Below the pieces are notes generated by a model. That model did no database searches and was not told the origin of the DNA. It was given only the letters and a program-made list of their open reading frames with translations. The position numbers and the translations under genes were made by a program. Shown piece by piece: positions 1 through 11,265 of a stretch of DNA of 33,579 nt (positions are counted from its first letter, which is position 1; each line of letters starts with the position of its first letter). Origin of the DNA: Didymodactylos carnosus (Eukaryota > Rotifera > Eurotatoria > Philodinida > Philodinidae); NCBI GenBank assembly GCA_905250885.1, contig CAJNOQ010001286.1:1-33579 (forward strand). Direction: 5' to 3'.

Positions 1-11
1 CCACGACTCAC

Positions 12-458
12 CTTTGCCACACTGCTGGAAATACCGTATGCGAAAACCTATAAAAAAGTGCTTTTGGATTCAAAAAAACTATGTCGGCAAAAAATGCCGC
101 CTGCTCTATGAGGAAATGCCCACTGTGCCCCTGGAGATCCCTCTCACAACGTTTTTCGGTTCTTTTCTAACGTCATGGGCTAGGACACATATTACCAGGT
201 GCTTTTGAAAAAAATCAAAAATGAAAAGTTTCTCAAAATCCCTGTAGGTAATCTCAGGCGTCAAAAACCTGATTGAAAGATATTTCTGAGCATGCTCTGA
301 CATGATTTCAATGTAATTTGAAAAAATTGAAAAAACAACTGAAAATTTTGTAGGCAAGAAAACGATCTTACCCGTCCTCCTCCTCTGTGTTTGACATACA
401 CGTGATACGGTGGCTTATTGCGGTTAAAAAAGGCATCTACCTGTATACAATGACTCAT
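12..458 (-). CDS. Possible 5' exons of an unidentified leftward gene, cut by the window edge
   Basis: Two exon-like segments can be seen on the minus strand. The first, 458 to 372, begins with ATG (MSHCIQVDAFF...) and is open for 29 codons to a GTAAGA donor. The second, about 130 to 12, follows a CTCCAG acceptor, is open for 39 codons and ends at a strong GTGAGT donor (peptide includes HFLIEQAAFFADIVF). The DNA between them has several alternative acceptors, so I could not fix the joining. I recognise no family. The segment is slightly richer in GC than the surrounding spacer, and if real the gene would be head to head with the isomerase gene at 581. A chance run of open frame or a transposon remnant is equally possible. 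Confidence 0.2.
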
Positions 459-570
459 TGTTTGGAATTTTTTACTTCATGAGTCTTGAGTATGATCTAA
501 AAAACTGTTAAAAATGTAGTTTGTTAGTCGTGTAGAGTATTGAATAATCAATCAGATTTCATGTGTACAA

Positions 571-580
571 TTTTTTGCAG
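571..580 (+). other. Splice acceptor abutting the ATG of the isomerase gene
   Basis: A pyrimidine tract ending in TTTTTTGCAG lies directly before the ATG at 581. This is a typical 3' splice site, so the mature 5' leader must come either from a 5'-UTR intron or from a trans-spliced leader. It also decides the start: the frame is open upstream to 563, but only through a GTG that lies within the presumed intron. Confidence 0.55.
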
Positions 581-1480
581 ATGTCAACGATGATAAAACA
601 CTGTAAAACATTATTTAATAACTTCTATAATATTTCAAAGTTGGTTTATAAATCTAAATCCACTGAGTCGGCAAGTTTTCACAGCAGAAGACAATTAAAA
701 CAATCTCTTGTTTATTGGTGCTTTGAACCTTACTTCGATGTGCCGACAATGATTAAAATTGCTAAACAATTAGGATTTGACAGTATTGAATTAATTGATC
801 CGAAATATTTTCATTTACTAAAAGAAGTTGATCTTAAATGTGCTATGTGTCCCATTCATTTAGGTGATGAAATACCACCATTTCTAAGAGGTTTTAATAA
901 TCGAAAGCATCACAAACAAGTGATTGAAGCAACGAAAAATGCAATTGATGCAGCTGCCGCTTATCAATTTAAACGGGTGATTACATTTACCGGAATGAGC
1001 AATGGAATTAGTAATGATGTGGCGGCAACGAATTGTGTTGACGGTTATAAAAAAGTAATTAATTATGCTGAAAAGAAGAATGTTACACTGTGTCTTGAAA
1101 TGTTAAATACACGTGTGTCTGATCATCCAATGAAAGGGCATCCAGGCTATACGGGTAATAATACACAATACTGTATTGATATTATTAAACGAGTTGGTTC
1201 TGAAAATTTAAAGTTACTATTTGATATTTATCATGTTCAAATAATGGAAGGTGATTTAGTACGACGTATTCACCAATACAAAGATTTTATATCTCATGTA
1301 CATACAGCAGGCAATCCTGGACGTGGTGAATTAGATGATAATCAAGAAATTAATTATAGAAAAATGATGAAAACGTTGTTTGATATTGGTTATGATGGAT
1401 ACGTTGGACATGAATTTATTCCTACTCGTGAACCTATCGAAGGACTTAAAGAAGCGATGGCTCTTTGCCATATAGTATAG
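581..1480 (+). CDS. Hydroxypyruvate isomerase-like TIM-barrel enzyme, intronless, with a basic N-terminal leader
   Basis: A 299-residue protein of the sugar-phosphate isomerase/epimerase (xylose-isomerase-like TIM barrel) superfamily, closest by eye to the hydroxypyruvate isomerase group that interconverts hydroxypyruvate and tartronate semialdehyde. The barrel starts near residue 42 (RQLKQSLVYWCF). Family hallmarks are the LEMLN strand with Glu173, LLFDIYHVQIMEGD, the HVHTAGNPGR stretch and GHEFIP with Glu278; the two glutamates match the catalytic pair of the family. Residues 1-40 lie outside the barrel, are rich in K, S, N and aromatics and nearly free of acids, and look like a mitochondrial presequence (inference). 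The start is the ATG just after a splice acceptor; a second ATG lies three codons later. Possible ATTAAA poly(A) signals are at 1579 and 1599. No intron interrupts the coding part, unlike every other confident gene here. The style (GFNN, AAAAYQF, ITFTGM) resembles bacterial homologues, suggesting horizontal origin. The exact substrate is uncertain. Confidence 0.85.
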   Translation: MSTMIKHCKTLFNNFYNISKLVYKSKSTESASFHSRRQLKQSLVYWCFEPYFDVPTMIKIAKQLGFDSIELIDPKYFHLLKEVDLKCAMCPIHLGDEIPPFLRGFNNRKHHKQVIEATKNAIDAAAAYQFKRVITFTGMSNGISNDVAATNCVDGYKKVINYAEKKNVTLCLEMLNTRVSDHPMKGHPGYTGNNTQYCIDIIKRVGSENLKLLFDIYHVQIMEGDLVRRIHQYKDFISHVHTAGNPGRGELDDNQEINYRKMMKTLFDIGYDGYVGHEFIPTREPIEGLKEAMALCHIV

Positions 1481-2555
1481 AGTAAACAAATTATCGTGAA
1501 ATATTTATATTTTCTACATGTATTCACTAATTTCGCACTTGCTTTCTGTAATCTATTGCTTTGTGAGAAGAAAGGTTTATTAAAAAGAAAATTCTCTCAT
1601 TAAACTTGATTTTTATAACAAAAAAGCAGAAAGAAAACTAAGAGTCCAAGAAAAAAATTGAGTTACTATTGTTTTTAACTTTCATTCATTTCTACAACAA
1701 AACCTTGTGGAAGAATTACAGTGGCAACACGAAAAAATAACTCGAAAACATGCCAGTCTATGAACACAACCTATATCGTGTGACATCATACTCGAAACGC
1801 ATCTGACATTTATTTTACTCTACATGTTCACGTAAACAAAAAAAGAGAAGTTAAAAACAAAAATAAGATTGTCCTTTTTAACAAAATTATTCTTCTGACT
1901 CGATAATTACAATATGAAGTTACTATTAATACTTTATCACTCATGTTATATTTAATAGCTAAGTGTTGTAAAAGTAAAGACAAAGTACAACAAATAGCAA
2001 AAGAAAAAAATTAGAAAAACAACAATCATTTACTATTTAATGTTTACAAAGAAGAGACTAAAAAAAAAGAAAAAAAGAAAAAAAGAAAAAGTTACTATTA
2101 TTAAATTGAAAGTTGTTCTCAAAAGAAAACATTACTATTTAAAGTTGAGGAAGGTCTAAAATATGATCACGCGTATTAAAATATTAAACATGCATTAAAT
2201 AAAAGATGTCTGCATGGGGAAAAAAAATAAAACAAATGGATATGTCGACTTCTAGATTTCGACTTTTAACGCACAAATACTAAACTATGTTGAAGTATAT
2301 CTGTAATCAGAAGTATCGTACATTCTCTAAAAAAGCTTTTGAGATGTTTAGTCAAACTAAAGCTCGATTTGACTCGATAGCACATGTTCATCCCAATGAT
2401 TCTGCCCATTTATGTACTATGGCTAACTAACTGACTTAAAGTTCTCTAAGTTTTCTAGATATCTAGATAACATGATGCATTCAATTATGTATTCATTCTC
2501 GGTGAGACTCTACAATGTTCTATACTAAAAAGTGTCTTATTATTCGTATACTTGC
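1481..2555. other. Non-coding spacer downstream of the isomerase gene
   Basis: AT-rich DNA with the probable 3' UTR of the isomerase gene at its start and an A-rich stretch of GAAAAA-like repeats near 2058-2092. I see no credible exon, RNA gene or mobile element in it. Confidence 0.5.
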
Positions 2556-3401
2556 TTAAGGGCCGCCTCCTTCAGAAATTATCTTCGACATCGTACATCC
2601 GATCTTGACGAAACTTTCCATAAATGTTAGGTTTAATGAGTTACGAGAATGAATAAAATTTTCTGTCTCTAAGTCTTACGATTTAGGAGTTTTCCAGAGA
2701 TCAAGGTCCAAAAAGGATCCTGAAGTTTTTCTCAAGAATTTTTAATATATTTCAAGCTAGAGAGTTCGGGTTTGTTTTATTCTAAACTAGACACTTAACT
2801 ATATGGGCTGATCGGCGCCGATTTTTCAATTATGCTTTTGTTGGTTTTCCAGGCAACCAACAACCTCCAAAATCCGAAAAATCCTTCCGAGTTTTCTAAA
2901 AATCTTCAGTCTGACAAAAAACTAAGACCTAATTCAAAAATCGACGCTGGTCAGTTCATGTAGTTTCTTTTGCTCTTTTATACAAAAAAAGAATAAACTC
3001 TCTACGACAAACCACTATCAAAAATCTTGGGAAATACATCAAATGTAGCTCTTATATAGAGAAAACGCTGTATTAAACGCTGTATAAAATACTCAATTTT
3101 AGGAAAATGTCTGAAATTTTTTCGCTTATACAGAGTTGTGCGGGGTCTTATGTTAATCAGAAAAGTTTGTTCTACAAATCTGTGTGTTCAGAAAAATTTT
3201 AATGCATAAGTATCCAGGAAAAAACTATTATTTGAAGATCCGATTTTTCGAGGCTCCTAGAAAACTTGCGCAAAAAATCCGCGAAAAAACACTTTTATAA
3301 CCAAAAGTGATATAGATTCTGAAAGTAGACACTTCAGGCTATCTTTCCATGTACGTCTCTTTTTGACCGAAAATCACAACTTCTGAGGGCGGGCCCTTTA
3401 A
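2556..3401. mobile_element. piggyBac-like non-autonomous element (MITE) flanked by TTAA
   Basis: TTAA at 2556-2559 is followed by GGGCCGCCTCCTTCAGAA. At the other end, CTGAGGGCGGGCCCT runs up to TTAA at 3398-3401. Read inward, the two ends are imperfect inverted copies (GGGCCGCC... against AGGGCCCGCC..., then TTCAGAA against CTCAGAA), about 25 bp with small gaps and a one-base offset at the right end. A TTAA target duplication with GGG/CCC termini is the hallmark of piggyBac-type transposons. The 838-bp interior has no open reading frame of note, so it would depend on a transposase elsewhere. It contains a perfect palindrome ATCGGCGCCGAT at 2811-2822 and motifs such as GGCTCCTAGAAAA near 3250 that recur at about 21645 in a DIS3L2 intron. 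Confidence 0.5.
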
Positions 3402-3566
3402 GTAATTATGAATAAAATAAAACGAGAAAAAGTAACACGAATTAAAAGATCAAAATCAAAGCACAACACAAGTAGACTAGGTAAAATGAGGACTTTTCTA
3501 CAAATCGTTGGATGTTATCAAAAATTGATGAATCTTTCACATATGAGATTAATTAGGTAAACAAAA

Positions 3567-5906
3567 TTAACTGTGATATGTTTGAGGATAATTGTCAATT
3601 GTTAGCGATCGTTTATCTTTATCTTTCAAATCCGAATTTTTTATTTCTTCTAGAATATTTTTTACATAATATTCACAAATAGGTGGTGGTTTGATTGTAT
3701 TCAACATATCGGACATAAATGTTTTTTGTTTTGTTTTATCATTCGTATTATTATTAATTATTTGATCTAAAACATTTGTTGTATTTGTTGAATTTTGTTT
3801 TAATGGAAATAATTCAGTTAATAATGGTTGAGTTTTTTGAATAAATTCATTTGAAAATGTTTTATACAAAAATTGTTTTGTATTATTTAGACATAATTGA
3901 TTTAATATAGTTGTTGAATTTAAAATTGACGATGTTACATAAGGTGAATTTAATTGATCATCGGTTTTATAATCAGAATTTTCAATAAATTTTAATTTTG
4001 AACATATTTGTTTTAATAATGATCGAAGTATATCGAATGTTTGTCTATCACCAGAACAAAGTAAAATTGGTGAACGTACAGACTCATCGTTCAAACCATT
4101 AGTGTTAGACTCTAGATGATTTTCAATTTTCATATGCAATTGGGTAAGTAAGATTGTTGACTTATTTGATATCGTAGTGTAAAAATGTGTTATTAAATCA
4201 CGATTTGGTGAATTGAGAATGATGTAATATTGTTTAACTGTTGTAGAATTCATCAATAATTTATTCAAATTTTCTTTTAGAAAAGATGTATCAAATTTAT
4301 CAATACAAACTAAATAGATATTTGTTGAATATGAAGGATAATTACACGATGATCGATTCATCATTTCATTATCTAAACAAAAAATATTACGATAGCAATA
4401 TGGTGCTAAACAATCGTAAATATATTTGATAAATATAGAATGTGAATATAATTCCGTTGTTACGATTGTTACCATTGCTGCTTTAGATAATGTTTCATTC
4501 AATATTGGTTGTTGATTTGATGATAGTGTTTGTAAGAAACCAAGTACATTGCTGTTACTATTATTGCTGGCTATTTGTGGCGTGACAATTGATGACGTAG
4601 TTTCACAACGAATGGGAGAATAGATTGGTTGGTTTTCTGGGGTTTGTATTGACGATGATGATAAATTTTCAAATGTCCAATTATTCGTATTCATATGATC
4701 AGTTTCTTTTGTTGATGGTGGATTATTTTCATGTAGAAAAAAATTTCCTGTTTTCAACAGTGGATTTGTTCCTAATTGCTGTTGTATATCAGACATGGGA
4801 GTAAAATTTGATTGCTGAGTCTTCGTAAATAACAAAGATGATGAGATAGAATATAATGGTGAAAAATTATTATCAATTGAACTTGATTGTTGATTATGAA
4901 CTTGTATGGCAGTTAAATCTGAAAAAGAAATTCGCTTCTATCAGTTTGTAGAGGAGTTTTCATAGCGTCGCGGTACATCTTATCTTTCGAAAAAAAAACC
5001 TTAATGAATAGACAATCTCATAAAATTTCATTGAAAAAGAATTATACCCGAAGAATTTAAATGTTGCCCATTTCGATCACATACAACTGGTTGAAAATTA
5101 TGATCATCTGACTGCCGATTGTTATTATTATTCGCTTGGGTTGTAAGTAATTGAAAATCCATTGTATTATCCTTTTCTTCGGCGGGAAATATTGGGGTAA
5201 AATAATCAATAATAGTTGATGATGAGGTTGAATCGATGGTATTATTGACTATTTGTTCTTGTATCGATGATACAATTGGAAATTGTTGATTAAATGCATA
5301 ATCAGCTTCATCCACAGCATTTAAAAATTGTGTTTTCATTGAATGATGTACTAAACTATTTGCTATCATATAATTTCGATATTGTAAATAGGGTAACGCA
5401 TCATTAGTCCAACCTGTTTCATAATTATTATCAATCTTTTTGCCATAAAAGGCTACAAAATAAAAACAATTTTTTGGTTGCTGTTGTGTTTGTGATTGAT
5501 TGTAATTAGTATTGGTATTATTAAAAAATTCATCATCTCTATTATTTTCCATATTAGATATCAATGTGACACGACCTGGCCAATAATAGCCATCTGATCG
5601 TCGTGCAAATATAATATCACCATTACGAAATGCCATACGATTTCGATAACGATAATCTATAAAAATAAGAGATATCAGATTTGTGAGTAAATGTTAATAT
5701 TTTAGAATATAGAAGATAGAAATATTTTTATTCTCGTACAGATTATCTAAATTCTCATGTTCTATTATTGAATCAAATATTGTAAATATTAAATGCAGCA
5801 CTTAATTTTTACCTGCAGAAGATAGTGATCGACTTGTCAGCTGTGAAATATCTAATAAAGCAGTTGTATCATAATTATTATTGATAAAATCACAAAAATA
5901 ACTCAT
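3567..5906 (-). CDS. PWWP-domain protein with a possible degenerate dehydrogenase-like C-terminal half (N-PAC/GLYR1-like candidate)
   Basis: Three exons, 5906-5813, 5656-5048 and 4918-3567, join in frame to 684 residues plus stop. Residues 43-152 form a PWWP-like (Tudor-superfamily) domain: GDIIFARR, YYWPGRV at the PWWP signature, strand NCFYFVAFYG, and a closing helix FLNAVDEADYAF. Such domains bind methylated histone tails and DNA. The middle is rich in N, Q, S and T. From about residue 384 the pattern resembles a Rossmann fold: VTIVTTE, a helix, NIFCLD, NIYLVCIDK, YYIILNSPNRD and ILLCSGDRQTFD near 519-530. That order parallels the beta-hydroxyacid dehydrogenase part of animal N-PAC (GLYR1), which also has an N-terminal PWWP domain; the last motif is the best match. 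The glycine-rich nucleotide-binding loop is absent, so enzymatic activity is unlikely. The gene model and PWWP call are firm; the N-PAC link is inference. Confidence 0.72.
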
Positions 5907-8900
5907 TATTGAAGTTCTTTCGACAACTTTATAACTTATTCGTTACTAATCATGAATTTGTAAAGAATAGAAAATTTTTTTTTACATTCTATCAACTTGT
6001 TGAAATAATAGTAGTATTCAACAACAAAAAAAAAAGTCACCACTATCCTTAAATTCAATATTCTCATGAGCATGATTAAAGTCATTTATACGACGGAAAA
6101 ACACTAGCAGGTGCCATTTTCTCTCTTGTTCTTTACATTAAACATATCGTTGTCCTCAATTATGTTTTCTTACTGTTTGTCCTTCATTTTTATAATTATG
6201 TACACAAAATATAGTAAAAACATACACTTTTTCACTCAGTTGTACCAATGTTAAATAGCTGAATTCCGGGTTTAATTGTGTTTCCTCTTTAAGAAATATG
6301 CTAACAAGAAACGAAGAAAAGCAAATAGTAAAGTAAGAGGTTAATAGAATTACCTCATAAGTTCTTAAAAGACTGTTTAATCAAGATTATCAACATAAAA
6401 AAATCGATTCAATTATCTTCAATACAAGAACAATGCCTATATTTATTAACAATAATGAAAAGTTAATAAATATTATGTAAAATTTAGTGGTTATCACAAT
6501 CTACAAACATTTATGTTCTTTCATCGTTCAAGCATCTGTATTATGAATGTATTACCTCTCTTTTGCGAATAAGTATTTCTGGATATAAGCAACTGAAATA
6601 TTGTCGTACAATTTTTCTCTATTGATATAATTTCTGGAAAAAGTTCTGAATCACTCCTCCGTACAGTTTAAATATATTGAGAAAAATATGTCGTTCTTGT
6701 CTGATGAATTTTTAAATATCTAAAGGTATGTCGTAGAGTTAAAATTTCACTTTGAACACAGAATTCGATAATTAGTATATTCTATAAAATTGATGCCCAA
6801 TGCAAAATATAATCTTATAAAAAATCTTAAATTGCGCTCAGATAATTATATTTTTTTGACTCTCGTAAGTTCAATACTAATGTTTATTTTTGAAACCTTA
6901 ACATCCGTAAATCAATGACCATAACTAATGTGTCTCGGCCAAACAAATAAAAAGGCATAATTAACTGATTAATTAATTAAAAGGTAAAAATGTCAAAAAT
7001 TAAAGTAAATGTCAAAAGGCCGCCGCCGACTGCGGAGGTGTTGATGATTAAGGGAAAGTAGTAAGTAGTACCTTTAAACATTTGTCGAGGTATATTCTCT
7101 ACAGCTTGAATCTCATGAATGAATAAAGACGAAGTTTGGATATACAATTGAAATTTCATATGGATAAGTGGAATATTATGCGCAACTTAGCAGTTTGAGA
7201 TGGCTATTTATAGTGCTTGTTCTAATCAGTTATGTCTATATAGACTTTTTGACGCAACAGCAAACGTGTATTTTTAAGTGGAACTTTTAAGTGATACATT
7301 GTAAATATAAGAGCGTGTTATTGTAGATTTTTAAAAAAATGATTTAACGCATTTGACATACTTTTGCTAGTAATGTAATCAATCTTTTCTCATTTTCTTC
7401 TACTTAAACTACCAAGGCATCTAGTAAAAATCATATTATCAGCTTTGTCACCCTTGAAGAATTTTGCTTTTTTCTAATTTTTATCCGTTATTCCAAAAGG
7501 ACCACTTCTTGACTATTTACAATAAGAGTTTCAACTACTTATTATTACTGCCTGTTCTTTTGTTATCTCAGCGTAATCAAAATAATGGATAAATCTGTAG
7601 AAACAATTTACTTTGACATCTGAGTGTTTCGTCAGTTTTTCATTGTTTATGATGCGCCATGACCATTGTAACAGAAGTTCTTGCAAAACGAACAAAAGTG
7701 ATATAAAAGATTCTTATGGACACCACATAGCTAGTTAACTATTTCTGATCGAGAATGAGTCGTGAGAGACCCATCCGCTCTCCTTCAATGATCGTAAATT
7801 TTTAATTTTGCTCTAACAAAGAGGCCACTGTGAGCAGTTCTGGCATGTGACGAAGATATTTAATTTTTTTTATAAACGATTGTTTCTAGTTTAAACGTGA
7901 CTCATCACACTCAGCTATTTAAATAAAAAGGAAACGAATTCCAAAAAGCTACTTTATACCGTCAAAAGTGACTGAGATCAACCAAAAGCAAATCTCTAGA
8001 AAATTACTGTTGCATAATTTACACGAAAATTTACAGCGTTTTTTTAAGACCTCGTAGCAAGATTCAGAGAAAGAAGTGTATTTTGGTGTATCAACCATGC
8101 ATATATGCATAGGGTGTGTGTTTGTACGAAGTTTGAGCAAATAAGTCCGTAGAAAATGCGAAAAATTTACTATACCAAAAGGGTTAAATGAAACAAAATT
8201 TGTTGATATTTCAAGATTTTAGACTCAAATTAGATAATTTTTTTTCTAAGTGTTCGGATGAGTCTAGATTCATAATGAAATCATTTTTAATTCAAACATC
8301 AGTTACTTGACAAAAAAATGTTTCGAATGCAATTAAGGGAGTCCTTATACAATTTTTAACCTACTTTATGATATGTTTTCTCATTATGCAAGGAAATTAT
8401 CTTTATAGTCCAAAGAAAAAGTCAAAATATCGAACTTTATTATCTACTATCAAAAATTAAAAACATTTACTTTTCTAAATACTTGTACGGTTGTCCACTG
8501 TACATATAATCCTCCTAAGAATATCGAGTGAGTCACTGTCTGACGCTGTAATTAAGTAGATTATGAATGTAATATCAGTGTCAGGTCAAATGTTATTCAT
8601 AATGCAAGAAATCAAACTTTTCGCTAAAAGTGTTTATACTCTTTTAACTAATGTAAGAACACAAACAAATGTATAAATGTACTGGAAAGTATATTTCTTT
8701 GCTATCGATCAAATGTTAAGAGAACTGACCTAACATGTCAGTACCTATTTCTAACGTCTGCAAATATATTCGATTTTTCTGTTTCGTTCTATGCTACTTT
8801 TTTTAGAAATAAATTATTATCGAAGACGTACACCTGCAGACACATTATAATAAATCTCACCTGTCTTACAAAAAAAAGATATTCGAAATCTAAAAATACC

Positions 8901-8990
8901 ATCGCATGCGCAAGAGAGAACTTCCATTTGCAGCTATTAAAATTGGTAAAGGCTAAGATTAGAAAATGTCTGCTGATTAACCACTCCCTA
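5907..8990. other. Long AT-rich spacer upstream of the PWWP gene
   Basis: It should hold the promoter of the leftward PWWP gene next to 5907. I see no supported exon. A short GC-rich patch at about 7019-7039 (GGCCGCCGCCGACTGCGGAGG pattern) stands out from the background and resembles the core repeat of the MITE at 28081-28553. A cysteine-spaced open frame at 7949-8140 is listed separately. Confidence 0.5.
7949..8140 (-). other. Open frame with the cysteine spacing of half a ShKT domain
   Basis: A 63-codon minus-strand frame contains ESCYEVLKKRCKFSCKLC. Its cysteines are spaced C-x7-C-x3-C-x2-C, as in the second half of ShKT (ShK-like) domains, which are widespread in animal secreted proteins. 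The first half of the domain, a signal peptide and convincing splice sites are not seen. It may be a single exon, a decayed copy or a chance match. No function is assigned. Confidence 0.15.
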
Positions 8991-9386
8991 GTCGAGACTC
9001 CTGGAAAAAGTCTTGCGAGAGTCCCGTGAGGAAATCCTACAGGAGCTCTATAAGAGACTCCTGCTAGACTTAAAGCAGAGTCTGCTGGACTCCGACAAGA
9101 CCTTTTTTCCTCGTCTCCAGAACGTTTGTTGTTTGTAGCTGTTCGATAATATCACATTAGAAGTATTCGAAAAAAGTCGAAAAAAACATGAAAGAAACGC
9201 TGTTTTGAATTTGTGTAATTCATACTAGTCGTTTCATATTTTCAAATTAGTTCAGCAGCATATTTAAAAAAGTCAGGAATTTTTTAAGGATGGAGAACTC
9301 CTCTGGAACTCCAGAGTGAGTTTGGATGGAGTTCTGCAAGATTTTTCATTTTTGCAGAGCTCCTGTAGGAATTCACTCAGGACTGT
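8991..9386. repeat. Hairpin-rich repeat with inverted ends and a recurring GAGACTCCTG motif
   Basis: A block near 9024-9049 (GAAATCCTACAGGAGCTC core) recurs inverted at 9358-9383. Between and beside them lie several short hairpins: CTCTGGA/TCCAGAG at 9301-9316, and GGAGTTCTGCAA paired with TTGCAGAGCTCC at about 9328-9363. The motif GAGACTCCTG or close variants occurs several times at 8994-9090. No open frame is present. This looks like a degraded foldback element or MITE; no target duplication could be fixed. Confidence 0.4.
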
Positions 9387-11265
9387 CAACTAATCGCTGT
9401 GTTGTTTTTCATTTCTCGCAAAAACTTGTACTTTTCAAGAAAATCCTGTAAGGTTGTAACAAACCAGATTTGTATTTCACTTCTTAAAAAAAATTTTCTA
9501 CTTTTTAGAATCTTTTAGAAGGCAACATTAGCGATTATGGTTGTGCAGTACTTAAAGTCGCGGCAGCTCCGTTGTGTTATCTCAAAATTTGATGCCAGCA
9601 GAGAAGATTGTCTATTTTTCTTCAACTACAGATCATCAACAGTCTTGATATATCGTGGATCTATGCATTTTTTTAATGTTTAGAATTATGATTTGATTGA
9701 CACTCTCTCGGGATATTGTGCCTTGATTCTCTACATCTGTTCTAAGATAAATATTTGTTATTTGATCAAGACAAAATGATCATCAAAAACATTTAACACA
9801 ACGACTTTGATACGAAAAAATTAATGTTTCATGTATCCGATTTAACTGTGATACGAAAAAGTGCCGATGTCTAAGAAGTAAAAAAACACTTTTGATGTAA
9901 TGTGAGCGCAGATAAACTTTTTAATAATTTAAGTACCAAAACAGACATTCAATCAACTCTATTTTTTATTTTTCTTTCTTTCAATGACTTTAGTCGTATA
10001 GAATAATTTGAACACGAAAACTACAGATTCTTTTTCCATTGTTTAAGCTTTTCTATCCACATTTTTAAAATTTTTCCTTTGATGCTTGTTCTTCACCTAC
10101 AATACAAACCGAAAACTGAATGAAATCCATTCGTTCATTATTCATTTATTATATATATATATATTTTTTTATATATATATATAAAAGAAGAGACAAGAAC
10201 AAAAAAATAAATAAAAGTTATTTTGCACAAAACAACAAAAGAAGAAAAGTTTGTCGAAACATGCATATTTCCAAAATATTCACAATTTTGATACTAGAAA
10301 AAAAATTAGTGGTTGATAATGTAGAACAAAAGAAAAAAAGAGCACAAAATTCACATACACCTATCAAGAATAAAATAATGGAAAGTCCAAAATAGCCAAG
10401 GTAGAACATCATTTAACACTATAGATGAGTTCACTCCAATGATGAAAGAAGTTAATTAGAAAATAATAGATATATAGAAGACAAACAACTCGTTATGATT
10501 TTTCATTAGCAATTGTCATATCTTTTCTTGAGTATTATGTCTGAGTTAACGATAATCAAAAACAAAACAAAAATAGATATTTCAAAACAAAATAAAATAT
10601 CAGTAATCTTTATTAACGCAATTCAATATAGACAAAATATGTTTGAGATATAGATTAAAAAAACAAAAATGCTATGCATAGTCATGAGAGTCAGTAATAA
10701 TAATTTATTCAGTAACCTTTCTTATCGTTAACTAAGTACAGTAGAAAAAAAATAAGAGCATCCATTTCGATAGTTAAAGCGAATGGTAACATCACAGTTT
10801 AAACAAAACAAAAAAAAAACAATGCTGTATGGTACTTCGATATTTTTAGTAAACGATGAAACCTGAGGATTTAAAAGGAAAAAGAGTTGATATGCTACTA
10901 CTATTGTATAGAATACGTTACTAGAAAGACGTTCAAAAGATCAATTTGATCGCGCAATTATCAAAACAAAATAAAGAAGATAATACAAGTTGTTCTAAAA
11001 TATATACTTTATAACTTTGAAAAATAGAGTGGCCGTTTTCGTATATCATAGAAACGTTGTCACTTTATCACATAGATGAGTACAAGCATAAATAACGACA
11101 AAAAAAAAACAACAATAAATGATTGCACGAACAACACTAACCTAGACAAATAGAAAATAACAAAATCAAACGAGATCACAACGATAGTATTTAGTTTTTT
11201 CTCTGACAGGAAAAAAAACCGGTTAATTGAGCCAAATAGATCATGACAATATGACGAAAAAACTT
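9387..11265. other. AT-rich spacer and probable 3' flank of the zinc-finger gene
   Basis: No supported gene. An A/T simple repeat at about 10149-10185 and A-rich tracts from 10190 to 11150 give long but compositionally trivial open frames. The stretch next to 11265 should contain the 3' UTR of the leftward zinc-finger gene. Confidence 0.45.
10149..10185. repeat. (TA)n microsatellite with a T-run in the middle
   Basis: Alternating TA blocks on both sides of a TTTTTTT run form a self-complementary simple repeat. No gene is involved. Confidence 0.8.

Noticed and set aside
563..580. Upstream extension of the isomerase frame starting at a GTG codon
   Set aside because: A GTG start is not expected in an animal nuclear gene, and the six extra codons lie within a pyrimidine-tract splice acceptor.
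10120..10412. Overlapping plus and minus ORFs around the TA repeat
   Set aside because: They are low-complexity K/I/Y-rich translation of simple repeats with no splice or domain support.
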